Shown: positions 7,076 to 15,526, counted from the first letter of the stretch. The stretch is DNA of 64,000 bases from Acidobacteriota bacterium (GCA_016929335.1 JAFGIY010000179.1:1-64000), one strand, 5' to 3'. Notes: a model not told the origin generated them from the sequence alone. Made by a program: numbers and translations.

Positions 7076-8686
7076 CTATTTGCTTGCAGCCGGCGCCCTT
7101 GTATCGCCTGTGCGACGCCACGCAAAGTACTCGTCGAGCGCCTTCAATCCGTTTTCATTTTCAACCGGACTCATCTTCGTGCTTCCGAATGAAATGTGCA
7201 ACTGCTGGGGCGATCTATCGTCATAGGGCGTCCATTTCGGCAAGCCGGAACCGTTCGGATCGCCTGTCTTGGCGAAGTTTGTCCAGTAGCTGCGCATCAT
7301 ATCCGACATCTTTTCATCTTCAGCGGTCACTGGCGTCGGATGGTTGGGATTCGGCCCCAGTTGATGGAACGTATATGGAAGCTCCGCTGCGTGCGCCGCG
7401 CCGAATCCGGCTTTCTGAGAATCGGCCGGATAGTCGGGGTGAACGTCGAAGTAGTAGAAATAGGCCTTTGATTTTCCGGTCTTCGTCTGCAGACGAACCC
7501 ACGACCAGCTGTGGGAGCCGAAGGACGAATCGCGCATCAGACTGCGTTGGGATCTTTTCTCCGCCGGGGTGTTTCCGCCGGGATAGGCTGCAAGGATTTT
7601 ATCCGCCAATGGGCCGAAGCGCTGGCGCGTGCTCTCGACATAAGCTTCTTTTGAAGCAGCAGCTCCGAAATTAGCGCCTTCATCGGAGTTATAGCCGACA
7701 ATGACCGGCACATCATTGTATTTTCCTGCCTGATACAGCTTGTACTGGTCGTCCGCAATGACAAAGCCATCCACATTAGGCGCCGTAATCCCAGGTTGGC
7801 GCTGACTCGCCGACTGGAGCTTCTCGGCTGGGATTTTGCGGAGTTCTGCAATATTGAGAGCGCCTTGGGCTTTGGCCCAATCAGCGCCGGACTTTTCAGC
7901 AGCGGATAGGGGATTTATGCCGTCGCCGAGTCCTGCGTTTGCACGGACCGGAGCGAAAGACGCTCCGCTTTGCGCAATAGCGCGGTGAAGCAGTCCTTTG
8001 GCCAGCGGAGACGCGCAGAGAATACTCACAGCGGCGGAGCCGGCCGATTCACCGAAGACGGTGACGCGGCCGGGATCGCCTCCAAACTTCCCGATGTTTT
8101 TCTGAACCCATTTCAGTCCCGCAATCATGTCGAGCAGGCCGTAATTGCCGGACGCTTTATTTGGATTCTCCGCGCTTAGTCCGGGATGAGCCAGGAATCC
8201 CATAACACCGAGGCGATACCCGATGGATACAACGACAACACCCTTCCTGGCGATCCATTCGCCGTGATACGTTTTTTCGGCAGGCGTGCCCGCAGTGAAG
8301 CCGCCGCCATGGATCCAGACCATTACGGCAAGCTTTTCATTCTCGCTCTTAGCGGGAGTCCAGACGTTAAGGTAGAGACAATCCTCGCTCGGCGCCGGCA
8401 AATCCTTGATTGCCGCATTCGTCTGAATGCAGGCACGGCCGAACTGATCGGCCGGCTTCACGCCCTGCCACTTCGCGGCAGGCTGCGGCGCTTTCCAACG
8501 AAGATCACCCGTTGGAGGCGCAGCGTAAGGAATGCCGCGGTAGATTCGGAGCCCGTCTTCAACAGTGCCCTGAAGCAGACCGCCCTCCGTATTCACAGGA
8601 TCCGCAGCGAATGCCGCGGCGCACCACAGCAGCATTACGGCTGCGGCGGCAAACGCGTGATGGCGATAAATGTCATGGTTTTTCAT
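7076..8686 (-). CDS. Secreted type-B carboxylesterase
   Basis: 536 residues with a signal peptide (A-A-A-F-A-A-D, cut about residue 27). Family marks are R-G-I-P-Y-A-A-P-P near the N-terminus, E-D-C-L-Y-L-N-V, the oxyanion motif W-I-H-G-G-G-F, the nucleophile Ser214 in F-G-E-S-A-G-S, the acid region S-D-E-G-A-N, and the His region A-H-A-A-E-L-P-Y. The length is normal for COesterase-family enzymes. It hydrolyses carboxylic esters, probably side-chain acyl or aromatic esters of plant material given its neighbours. It is the second gene of the operon, only 10 bp behind the first, so the two are co-transcribed. A Tat-type paralogue is encoded at 11039-12727. Confidence 0.9.
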   Translation of the reverse strand: MKNHDIYRHHAFAAAAVMLLWCAAAFAADPVNTEGGLLQGTVEDGLRIYRGIPYAAPPTGDLRWKAPQPAAKWQGVKPADQFGRACIQTNAAIKDLPAPSEDCLYLNVWTPAKSENEKLAVMVWIHGGGFTAGTPAEKTYHGEWIARKGVVVVSIGYRLGVMGFLAHPGLSAENPNKASGNYGLLDMIAGLKWVQKNIGKFGGDPGRVTVFGESAGSAAVSILCASPLAKGLLHRAIAQSGASFAPVRANAGLGDGINPLSAAEKSGADWAKAQGALNIAELRKIPAEKLQSASQRQPGITAPNVDGFVIADDQYKLYQAGKYNDVPVIVGYNSDEGANFGAAASKEAYVESTRQRFGPLADKILAAYPGGNTPAEKRSQRSLMRDSSFGSHSWSWVRLQTKTGKSKAYFYYFDVHPDYPADSQKAGFGAAHAAELPYTFHQLGPNPNHPTPVTAEDEKMSDMMRSYWTNFAKTGDPNGSGLPKWTPYDDRSPQQLHISFGSTKMSPVENENGLKALDEYFAWRRTGDTRAPAASK

Positions 8687-8696
8687 GCCGCTCTCC

Positions 8697-9695
8697 TTAC
8701 TTCATATTCTTTTTCTTAACCGCCCATTCAGGATCCTTGCAGAGCGCGCAATCGGGACCAACGAACGCCCTGGCTGCTTCCTGGTCGCCCTTCAATTGCC
8801 ATTGCAGCCACAGTCTTGCCGCCTGCGCCATCTTTCCGCCGAACGGTTTGCTCAGAGATCCATTATGGCCAACATTGTCCAGGTTTGCGTTGAACAGCGG
8901 AATGCCTTCAATTTGCTGATAGTCAATCTCGGAATTCTTATACGCGATGTCTTTTTCGCCGCCGATCAGGTAGATTACGGGAGTGTGCAGCTTCTTCAAT
9001 GTCTCCTCGGAGGCCGGCACCACGACATTAATCGTCTTGCCGTCCGGTCCCTCAATCGGGAATTCCTTCGGCATCCCGCGCATAATGCCGCTGTTGAAAA
9101 CAATGGCTGTTTTTACCCGCGGATCCACTGCTGCCTCCAGCGCTTCCAGCGCGCCGCACGACTGGCCGGATACGGCAATCATGTCTGCTGCAATCCTGCC
9201 GTAGTAGAGGCTTTCAGGGTCCTTGTTCTGTGCCACGGCCCAGTCGATGGCCTCAAAGAGATAGCTGGTCTTCGATCGATCGGGACTCAGCTTGCTGACA
9301 ATTGCATCCGGCGGCTGCCCCATCGTAGTGCCGTTTGCGATCGGGCGCCCTTCCGGGGGAAACTCCGGCTGAATCGGTCCGCTCGCGATTATCAGGAAGC
9401 CGTACGATGCAATCTCTGTCAGATAGGTCTCAAAGGCGTTGCCGATCATCGAGCATCCGCCATTGCCAAATGCAACAATGGGCAGCTTCCCTTTGACAGC
9501 CTTCAGATCGATGGGCCGGTACACGGTGTGCCGGGCAAGCGACGGCTCCATCATTTCCTGCACTTTATAGGGCCCGTCGGTCTGGAACACGGGCTCTTTC
9601 ACGATCATTGCATTAGCCTGCGGCGCAGTTTGCTGCGCGTTGGTCTGATCTGCCATAATGGCAATAGTGACCACGATCATTGCGTACCATTTCAT
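8697..9695 (-). CDS. Secreted alpha/beta hydrolase with C-terminal DCxLCKD motif
   Basis: Start chosen at 9695: AAGGA lies 6 bases before this ATG, and the product then begins with a signal peptide (M-K-W-Y-A-M-I-V-V, cut after N-A-Q). The mature part is an alpha/beta hydrolase with an oxyanion-like F-G-N-G-G-C, the nucleophile motif S-G-Q-S-C-G-A, and a His in V-G-H-N-G-S. It ends with W-L-Q-W-Q-L-K-G-D and D-C-A-L-C-K-D-P-E-W. The same ending recurs in the paralogue at 20612-21601, so the C-terminal Cys pair is a conserved feature, perhaps a disulphide. It is the first gene of the five-gene operon; the palindromic operator at 9831-9850 lies about 135 bp upstream. Confidence 0.87.
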   Translation of the reverse strand: MKWYAMIVVTIAIMADQTNAQQTAPQANAMIVKEPVFQTDGPYKVQEMMEPSLARHTVYRPIDLKAVKGKLPIVAFGNGGCSMIGNAFETYLTEIASYGFLIIASGPIQPEFPPEGRPIANGTTMGQPPDAIVSKLSPDRSKTSYLFEAIDWAVAQNKDPESLYYGRIAADMIAVSGQSCGALEALEAAVDPRVKTAIVFNSGIMRGMPKEFPIEGPDGKTINVVVPASEETLKKLHTPVIYLIGGEKDIAYKNSEIDYQQIEGIPLFNANLDNVGHNGSLSKPFGGKMAQAARLWLQWQLKGDQEAARAFVGPDCALCKDPEWAVKKKNMK

Positions 9696-9830
9696 AGTCA
9701 TTCCTTTTTCTGTAAGCTTTCCAATGCTCACTCCGCCATCAAATTCCACCATGCTTCGTGGACCGACTGAGATCTCATTCCGCTGATTGAAATTACAATT
9801 TCCCCAGATATTACTCTGATGAGATAAAAT

Positions 9831-9850
9831 TTGTCACATATATGTGACAA
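9831..9850. promoter_or_regulatory. Perfect 20-bp palindromic operator, site A
   Basis: TTGTCACATATATGTGACAA is its own reverse complement. The core GTCACA-N4-TGTGAC is shared with sites at 12934-12957 and 20323-20342. It lies upstream of the minus-strand hydrolase operon and just before the truncated plus-strand esterase. The arm order is the reverse of the CRP consensus TGTGA-N6-TCACA. Confidence 0.65.
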
Positions 9851-9874
9851 ATATCGTGCTAAAGTCTTGATTCG

Positions 9875-10030
9875 AGAAGCGCCGGTTCGCAGCAGTTGGC
9901 CGATCAACTCAAGAGCTTGAACTTCCCGGTCGAGTACAAGTCCTTGCCCGGTTTGGATCACGGCGGGATCATCGGCGGCAGCATGCCGGATGTGTTTAGG
10001 TTTTTCAACCACCACACACGCCTTCGCTAA
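9875..10030 (+). pseudogene. C-terminal fragment of a PHB-depolymerase-like esterase
   Basis: From 9893 the frame reads Q-L-A-D-Q-L-K-S-L-N-F-P-V-E-Y-K, then G-L-D-H-G-G-I-I-G-G-S-M-P-D-V-F and F-F-N-H-H-T-R-L-R-stop. It matches the last 45 residues of the esterase at 4859-5743 almost residue for residue, including the catalytic His. No upstream portion exists, so it is a dead fragment. The stop codon and the last residues come from the left arm of the palindromic repeat that starts at 10019. Confidence 0.75.
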
Positions 10031-10150
10031 AGCTTCGGCGGGCAAACCCGCCTGCACACCAAAGCTTCAGCTGGAAAGCGGGCTTGCCCGCCTGTCCACC
10101 AAAGCTTCAGCTGGAAAGCGGGCTTGCCCGCCGAAGCTTTAGCGAAGGCG
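10019..10150. repeat. Palindromic element: 27-bp perfect inverted repeat enclosing 40-bp tandem repeats
   Basis: Bases 10019-10045 and 10124-10150 are perfect reverse complements over 27 bp (core CGCTAAAGCTTCGGCGGGC). Between them, 10057-10092 and 10097-10132 are identical over 36 bp with a 40-bp period (core AAAGCTTCAGCTGGAAAGCG). The element overlaps the end of the esterase fragment, and the bases directly after it provide the ribosome-binding site of the next gene. It looks like a small non-coding mobile or REP-like unit. Confidence 0.9.
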
Positions 10151-10160
10151 GGAGATGAAT

Positions 10161-10979
10161 ATGGAATACCAGGAAGGCAATGTCATAATCGATGGGATAA
10201 AGATCCACTACTATCGTTCCGGCGGGAAGAAACCGCCCTTTGTTCTGCTGCACGGCGCAACAGACGACGGGCTTTGCTGGGGGCGTACGGCGCAAGAACT
10301 TGCGGAACGGTATGACGTTATCATGCCGGACGCGCAAGGACACGGGCTTTCCGACAGATTGGGCCCGGATTTTTCTTTCGAAAAACATACAAAGCAGGCG
10401 GCAGGCCTGATCAAAGAACTGGGGCTGAATAAGCCGATTATTATGGGGCATTCCATGGGTGCGGGGACAACCTGCAACGTGGCGATGGAATATCCCGACT
10501 TGCCCAAAGCCATTATCCTTGAAGACCCGGCTTGGGGCTTGTTCCCGCCAAAACCGGAAAACGCAGAAACCGTTCAGAAGAACCATGAAGAAATACGGGC
10601 CTACCAAACAGAAGTAGCCAAGCTGCCGCTGGAGGAGATAAAAGCCAGATGCCGCAAGGACAACCCGACCTGGCCTGAAGATGAAGTCATAACATGGGCA
10701 AATTCCAGAAAACTGTGGGACAAAACCCTTTTTGACAGAATCGGTGTCCCTTCACGCCCTTATGAAGAGATCGTCACCCGGATTGAATGCCCTACCTTAC
10801 TCATCATCGCGGAAACAGGCATCGTGTCCAGAGGAACGGCAGAAAACGCGGCCAGGCTCTGGAAGTCCAAAGAACCGTTCAAATGGGTGTACATCAAAGG
10901 TGCCGGGCATAGCATTCGCCGCGAGCAGTATGCAGCTTTTAAAACAGCACTCTATGGCTGGCTGGATATGCGGCAATAG
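10161..10979 (+). CDS. Cytoplasmic alpha/beta-hydrolase-fold protein
   Basis: About 272 residues without a signal peptide, unlike the neighbouring esterases. It has the canonical order: oxyanion motif F-V-L-L-H-G-A, D-A-Q-G-H-G-L-S-D, nucleophile motif M-G-H-S-M-G-A-G, and a late His in K-G-A-G-H-S-I-R. The acid residue probably lies near L-L-I-I-A-E-T. It could be an esterase, an epoxide or haloalkane hydrolase-like enzyme, or a C-C hydrolase; the sequence does not decide. Start at 10161: GGAG at 10151-10154 lies 6 bases upstream, whereas it abuts the ATG at 10155. The RBS is formed at the boundary of the palindromic element, so expression depends on that insertion. Confidence 0.85.
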   Translation: MEYQEGNVIIDGIKIHYYRSGGKKPPFVLLHGATDDGLCWGRTAQELAERYDVIMPDAQGHGLSDRLGPDFSFEKHTKQAAGLIKELGLNKPIIMGHSMGAGTTCNVAMEYPDLPKAIILEDPAWGLFPPKPENAETVQKNHEEIRAYQTEVAKLPLEEIKARCRKDNPTWPEDEVITWANSRKLWDKTLFDRIGVPSRPYEEIVTRIECPTLLIIAETGIVSRGTAENAARLWKSKEPFKWVYIKGAGHSIRREQYAAFKTALYGWLDMRQ

Positions 10980-11038
10980 CCGGCAGCCGGGTCACAGCAT
11001 GCGGGCGCCGATGTGCCCTGAGAGGAGGCAAAGTTTCT

Positions 11039-12727
11039 ATGTCATATTCGGGAAGCGGTACCAAACTCAATCGTCGCGAGGCTCTGATGCTGTCGGCTAC
11101 GGCAGGTTTGGCCGGGCTGGCAGGGACATCGTGCGGATCGGGCGGCAAGAACACAGTGGCGCCTCGGACAACGGCAGCGAGCTGCAGCACGCCGCGGACA
11201 GCTGTTGCAAACACGCAATGCGGAAAAGTGCGCGGCTATGTCGAGGATGGAGTCCTGACGTTCAAAGGCGTTCCGTATGGCGCAAACACGGGAGGCGAAA
11301 ACCGCTGGCTTCCGGCTAAACCGCCCGCGCCGTGGGATGGCGAATACGCCGCCCTGACCTATGGACCCAATTGCCCCCAGCACCTGCATGACTGGTCGAG
11401 CGAGCAGACATTCCTGCAGCAGTGGACCGACGGCTGGCTGAGCGAGGACATGCTCAAGGTAAACATCTGGACGCCCAGCCTGACCGGCAAACGCCCGGTG
11501 ATGTTCTACATTCATGGCGGCGGCTTCTCCTTCGGCTCGGCCTACGAACTCGCCTCGCAGGACGGGGCGCAGATGGCCCGGCATCACGACGTCGTGTCCG
11601 TGACGGTCAATCACCGTCTCAACATCCTCGGATTCTTCGACGTGTCTTCGATCGGGGGGTCGGCTTATGCCGATTCGGTGAACGTCGGGATGACCGACCT
11701 GGTTGCTGCGCTTCGCTGGGTTCGGGACAATATTGCCAATTTCGGCGGCGATCCGGGTTGCGTAATGATTTACGGTCAGTCGGGCGGCGGCTCCAAAGTC
11801 ACCACGTTGCTGGGAATGCCTTCGGCAGAAGGACTTATCCATAGGGCGTCGGCGCAGTCGGGCGGCGGCGGCAATCCTCCCGATGCTGAGCAGTCAAGAG
11901 AGTTCGCCAAACGCGTTATCTCTGAACTTGGCGTCAAGGACATAGCCACGCTCCAGAAGATGAAGTGGGCCCAGCTGAATTCGATCGGCGAGGCTGTTGC
12001 AGCCAAAATGAGTCCTCCGATGGGTGTGTGGGGACCGATCCCACCGCCGGGAGTCGAAAAGCCGCGTGTAGGATGGGGACCGACCGTCGACGGCCGCATT
12101 GTTACTGCGCGGTGCTTCCACGATGCCGCTCCTGAGATTTCGAAAAACGTGCCGATGCTGATCGGCTCAGTGAGCGAAGAGGGGAATTCGATGCGTTCCC
12201 GGCCAACTGAGGCGGAGTGGATGGCTGCTCTTGCAAAAAGCTATGGAGAAGTAAAGGCTGCGGCGCTGATCGCGGCGCTGAAGAAGGCGCATCCGGAGAA
12301 GAGCATTCGCACACTGTCTTATATGTGCAATGGCAGCGGGCTGAACACCTTCAACATATGCAACAACGCCATACACATGGCCACAATGAAATACCAACAG
12401 AAGGGCGCACCCGCATACCTCTGGTATTTCACCTGGCAATCGCCGATGCTGGAAGATGCGGGCGCGTGGCATACGGCGGAGCTTGCCTTCTGCTTCGACA
12501 ACACAAAACGCTGTGAACAGGGAACGGGCAACGGGCCGGAAGCGCAGGCACTTGCAGAAAAGATGGCCACTGCCTGGGCCAATTTCGCCCGCACGGGCAA
12601 CCCGGGCCAACCCGGGCTGCCCTGGGAACCGTTCGACCCGACGCGATGTCAGACGATGGTGTTTGATAACAACTGCCGGATGGTCGACGATCCCGAGGGT
12701 GAAGTGCGTAAGATCCTGTTGGCTTAA
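11039..12727 (+). CDS. Tat-exported type-B carboxylesterase
   Basis: 562 residues. The N-terminus has the twin-arginine motif N-R-R-E-A-L-M-L followed by a hydrophobic stretch and T-S-C-G-S-G, so export by Tat, possibly as a lipoprotein, is likely. The catalytic domain shows F-K-G-V-P-Y-G, Y-I-H-G-G-G-F-S-F-G, the nucleophile Ser248 in Y-G-Q-S-G-G-G, S-V-S-E-E-G-N and W-H-T-A-E-L-A-F with the His. G-Q-S-G-G replaces the more common G-E-S-A-G; this occurs in bacterial relatives. A strong GAGGAGG precedes the start. It follows the cytoplasmic hydrolase gene by 59 bp and may be co-transcribed with it. Expected role: hydrolysis of bulky esters in the periplasm. Confidence 0.9.
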   Translation: MSYSGSGTKLNRREALMLSATAGLAGLAGTSCGSGGKNTVAPRTTAASCSTPRTAVANTQCGKVRGYVEDGVLTFKGVPYGANTGGENRWLPAKPPAPWDGEYAALTYGPNCPQHLHDWSSEQTFLQQWTDGWLSEDMLKVNIWTPSLTGKRPVMFYIHGGGFSFGSAYELASQDGAQMARHHDVVSVTVNHRLNILGFFDVSSIGGSAYADSVNVGMTDLVAALRWVRDNIANFGGDPGCVMIYGQSGGGSKVTTLLGMPSAEGLIHRASAQSGGGGNPPDAEQSREFAKRVISELGVKDIATLQKMKWAQLNSIGEAVAAKMSPPMGVWGPIPPPGVEKPRVGWGPTVDGRIVTARCFHDAAPEISKNVPMLIGSVSEEGNSMRSRPTEAEWMAALAKSYGEVKAAALIAALKKAHPEKSIRTLSYMCNGSGLNTFNICNNAIHMATMKYQQKGAPAYLWYFTWQSPMLEDAGAWHTAELAFCFDNTKRCEQGTGNGPEAQALAEKMATAWANFARTGNPGQPGLPWEPFDPTRCQTMVFDNNCRMVDDPEGEVRKILLA

Positions 12728-12754
12728 CGGCGGGAAGGATGCCACGCATTTCAC

Positions 12755-12935
12755 AAACTATTTTGCCGTTCTTGAACAGCATCTGCGCCATTAGATACAG
12801 ATTGTTATTCCACACGAGGACCTCGTGCCCGCCGGTGTCGACGTACCGGATGTGACCGAGTTTGGCTTTAGCGAAGCCCTGATGGAGGCTCCAATTTCCC
12901 GTGATCAGGCATGCTTGCCGAAAGCAGTCCGGCAC
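12755..12935 (-). pseudogene. C-terminal ghost of a CE1-type esterase
   Basis: The minus strand reads L-G-H-I-R-Y-V-D-T-G-G-H-E-V-L-V-W and then N-L-Y-L-M-A-Q-M-L-F. This parallels the C-terminus of the CE1 esterase at 18879-20219 ([16 protein letters not shown], then A-P-L-L-F), including the catalytic His. No catalytic Ser region or start is present. The ORF runs antisense into the neighbouring carboxylesterase gene, which is not meaningful. Confidence 0.4.
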
Positions 12936-12957
12936 ATGTCACATATGTGTGACATGT
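12934..12957. promoter_or_regulatory. Palindromic operator, site B
   Basis: The arms ACATGTCACA and TGTGACATGT are perfect 10-bp reverse complements around the spacer TATG. The core GTCACA-N4-TGTGAC equals sites A and C. It ends about 50 bp before the start of the cupin-like gene, overlapping the expected promoter. An extra half-site, GTGTGACAT, follows at about 12967-12975. Confidence 0.65.
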
Positions 12958-13006
12958 CGTCATGCGAGTGTGACATAATGCCTGCCAACCACTGAGGAGG
13001 AATCAA

Positions 13007-13657
13007 ATGAGATCTGGTACCGGCAGAAAGAATCAAACGCGGAGGGCATTTTTCAGTGATGTAACAGCTTCCACTGCGCTGACAGCATTGGCAATGGCTC
13101 AATTGAGCTCTCAGCCGGCGGCGATAGCGCAAGAGAAAAAAAAGCCTCTGGATAGTCTGAGGGTGCCCCCAAACCTTCCGCCCTGGCCTAAAGGAACCAG
13201 CGGCAACAAATACGATCATCTGTTCTGCACCAGGCTGAAAGAGAAACCGCTGACTGACACAATACTGTCTCCTACGATCAGTTTCCGCGGCAACAGCGAT
13301 CTTCCCGGCGCCGGCATCAACATGGGTTTCCGCTATTATGTAAAGCCGTATAAGATGGAGCTGCAGTCGCATCATCACGACGTCGACGAATATCTCTTCT
13401 TCCTGGGCGGCCAACTGCCGGATCTGACGGCCAATTTCGATGCGGAAATCGAAATTTTCCTGGGGCCGGAGTACGAAAGACACATCATCACCAGGCCCTG
13501 TATTCTCTATATTCCCAGAGGATTCGAACACAATCCCATGGACATAAAGAGGGTGGGCAAACCATTGCTGTTCATGCCGCTGCATCTGGCGCCCTATTTC
13601 AACGGTTACTACCAGACGGGATATATGCAATTTATCGCACACGAAAAAATCGATTAG
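13007..13657 (+). CDS. Tat-exported cupin-fold protein
   Basis: 216 residues. The N-terminus (T-R-R-A-F-F-S-D-V-T then a hydrophobic stretch to A-I-A-Q) is a Tat-type signal. The mature part contains S-H-H-H-D-V-D-E-Y-L-F-F-L-G-G, which fits cupin motif 1 (two His and a Glu as metal ligands), and later Y-I-P-R-G-F-E-H-N-P, which fits motif 2 with its His. A metal-binding cupin dioxygenase or isomerase acting in the periplasm is plausible; the substrate is unknown. GAGGAGG is well placed before the ATG. It is the gene best positioned to be controlled by operator site B, linking it to the esterase operons with sites A and C. Confidence 0.65.
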   Translation: MRSGTGRKNQTRRAFFSDVTASTALTALAMAQLSSQPAAIAQEKKKPLDSLRVPPNLPPWPKGTSGNKYDHLFCTRLKEKPLTDTILSPTISFRGNSDLPGAGINMGFRYYVKPYKMELQSHHHDVDEYLFFLGGQLPDLTANFDAEIEIFLGPEYERHIITRPCILYIPRGFEHNPMDIKRVGKPLLFMPLHLAPYFNGYYQTGYMQFIAHEKID

Positions 13658-13756
13658 AAATGCGATGATTATGGATAAGCGTGCCTATGGGATCATTAAA
13701 CCCGCACCATTATTTGAAGGCAAGCGAAAGGAAGCGCCTGATCGGAGGAGATTGAA

Positions 13757-13960
13757 ATGACGAAAGCGTTTCAACACCCTTCCGAAGCCGGGTTTGCTCG
13801 AAAACAGATTATCCTGGGGCTGATCACCGTCTTTGCTCTCTATTTCACCATGAGTTTTTTCGTTCAGACTCTTGGAATCGCAAGGCCGAGAATGGCGGCC
13901 GACCTGAACGGCATGTCGCTCTATGCATGGTCAATCTGCATTTGCAGCGGAAAAGTCTGA
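13757..13960 (+). pseudogene. Truncated N-terminus of an MFS (DHA2-like) transporter
   Basis: Residues 20-45 form the first membrane helix of an MFS drug-type permease, and the next part (A-R-P-R-M-A-A-D-L-N-G) matches the loop before helix 2. The frame then ends after W-S-I-C-I-C-S-G-K-V instead of continuing to about 400-500 residues. No downstream remainder is present, as the next gene runs on the other strand from 13986. It is a truncated fragment with an intact start and RBS (GGAG). Confidence 0.6.
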
Positions 13961-13985
13961 ATAGGAGCGTGCGCGTACAACGATC

Positions 13986-14861
13986 TTATGTCAGAGGCGA
14001 AAAAGCACGTTTATCTGTTATGGGAAATTTGCAATTAGGAACCGGGCAATCGGTGCAATTGCAGAGACGGAGGTCAGGAAGCCGAGCCCCTTTTGACTGC
14101 TCAACGAAATCGAGGGCTTTCTTTACCTCGTCGGCCTTTCCTTTCAGAACGAGCGTGATGGCTCCTTCCGCGCCGCCCAGGCCGCCTGATGCAATTGGTA
14201 TTGCCGCAGCGCCACTCAGTATTTCGATTGCCCGCACTTCCGTGACCGTGATGCCTGTTGGACAAGGATAGAGCCCGACAGGCATTCCCATGCCGGAATC
14301 ATAGCGGGTGAACTGCGCCTCCTTTGCCGCCTGCTTCACCGAACCGGGAATGAGCTTTTCCAGTCCGGCTGGATAGACGATGGTGAAGTTTCTTTTCTTT
14401 CTCGCGGTCTGGATATATCCCATCGAGCCTTCAAGACCAAAGAGGATGCCGACATTCCCTTCCGGATCGAGGGCATTAACGCCTTTCACGTAGACATCGG
14501 ATGGTGTCATGCGGTAGAGCAGGCTGGAGAGCTTCTCTTCCCCCCCCAATTGTCCCTTTTCTATCACCCATGTTCCCTGAAGATCACCGGGATCAGTGCT
14601 CTCTTCGTGGGGAGTAAGCTTGCTGCCGAGGGCCATTGCCATTTCCACGCACATTCCCCTCGGTGTCACTACGCCGCAAACCCAGTAATTTGTCTTCGGC
14701 TTTGATCCGGTAATTTCTTCTACGATGAAGTAGGTGCTGCTGCTGGGATGGAGTGCAACAATCCCTTTCCTTGCGGCCTGCTGCACGCTTTCTAACCTGG
14801 CAATGGCCTTGGCGATCAGTTTCTTTGATTCTGCGGGGGTAAGAACGATTTGGGCAAGCAT
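13986..14861 (-). CDS. Conserved protein of unknown function with C-terminal Cys cluster
   Basis: 291 residues, no signal peptide or membrane segment. The N-terminal helix (A-E-S-K-K-L-I-A-K-A-I-A-R-L) is followed by beta-alpha elements with many Gly turns (G-G-L-G-G-A-E-G-A-I-T-L-V-L), which suggests a soluble alpha/beta protein. The C-terminus carries C-N-C-T-D-C-P-V-P-N-C, a possible metal or Fe-S site. I recall homologues of this arrangement in anaerobes annotated only as hypothetical. It stands alone: its start is about 100 bp downstream of the DUF3237 gene on the same strand, so co-transcription is possible. Confidence 0.7.
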   Translation of the reverse strand: MLAQIVLTPAESKKLIAKAIARLESVQQAARKGIVALHPSSSTYFIVEEITGSKPKTNYWVCGVVTPRGMCVEMAMALGSKLTPHEESTDPGDLQGTWVIEKGQLGGEEKLSSLLYRMTPSDVYVKGVNALDPEGNVGILFGLEGSMGYIQTARKKRNFTIVYPAGLEKLIPGSVKQAAKEAQFTRYDSGMGMPVGLYPCPTGITVTEVRAIEILSGAAAIPIASGGLGGAEGAITLVLKGKADEVKKALDFVEQSKGARLPDLRLCNCTDCPVPNCKFPITDKRAFSPLT

Positions 14862-14962
14862 GTATTCCCCTGTAGTTGTTTATATTGTTGAGGGAAAAAT
14901 TCCCAGATTATGCTTCAAACGACGAGTGGCGCTGATTTTGAGACATTCTCTGCAACATTCCC

Positions 14963-15526
14963 TTACTTGACCAGGTAGGCGTCATAAATCACAGTGTTAC
15001 GAAGCCGCATCCCGGCGCCGATTCCTATGGCACGATTGAGCCATGCGTATCGGGCGCTTCCAGTCTCAAACTGGATATATACGCGAAAGTAATATTTGTT
15101 GGGATCAACGGGATTCCCTTTTGCTACTTCAGCCATAACGTCGGCGGGACCATAGCGGAATCCACGAGTCTGAATATAAATCAGTGCCCCATCGTTGGTT
15201 TTGAGAGCATACCGGGTGTCCAAATATGCAAGGCCATCGGCTGAGACCAGTTGCCAATCGGCCCCGTTGTTGAGGATGGTCCCGTTCAGGCGTGGTCCGT
15301 TGAACCGGCCACCGGTAATTGGAATGATCCGGCGCTTTCCGACTCTTTCTATCTGGCCCAGTTCCAATACAGGATCGTCAAGCTTTACCTCAAAGCGAGC
15401 CATGAACTCGAGGCCGGGTTTGGGTGGTTCAAATTGAACTTTCTCTGTCTTAGATTGTGCGACAACACTTAAGGCTGCCTGAATGATCACCAGACAAGCG
15501 ATTATAACAATTCGAATCTCTCTCAT
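14963..15526 (-). CDS. Exported DUF3237-family protein
   Basis: 187 residues after choosing the ATG at 15526, which has GGAG 6 bases upstream; the longer frame starts 5 residues earlier without a site. A signal peptide (I-V-I-I-A-C-L-V-I-I, cut after V-V-A-Q) precedes the DUF3237 domain: E-P-P-K-P-G-L-E-F-M-A-R-F, then G-G-R-F-N-G-P-R-L-N-G and D-T-R-Y-A-L-K-T-N-D-G-A-L-I-Y, ending with the usual aromatic-rich strands. The family has no assigned reaction. Export is unusual for it and fits the secreted-enzyme context here. Confidence 0.8.
   Translation of the reverse strand: MREIRIVIIACLVIIQAALSVVAQSKTEKVQFEPPKPGLEFMARFEVKLDDPVLELGQIERVGKRRIIPITGGRFNGPRLNGTILNNGADWQLVSADGLAYLDTRYALKTNDGALIYIQTRGFRYGPADVMAEVAKGNPVDPNKYYFRVYIQFETGSARYAWLNRAIGIGAGMRLRNTVIYDAYLVK

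Noticed and set aside
9831-9850. CRP/FNR binding site
   Set aside because: The half-sites are in the opposite order to TGTGA-N6-TCACA and do not match TTGAT-N4-ATCAA.
10107-10607. 166-residue minus-strand ORF across the repeat
   Set aside because: It is a shadow of the hydrolase gene and repeat; no start signal or domain.
12167-12754. Long minus-strand ORFs antisense to the carboxylesterase
   Set aside because: GC-skewed antisense shadows of a well-supported gene.
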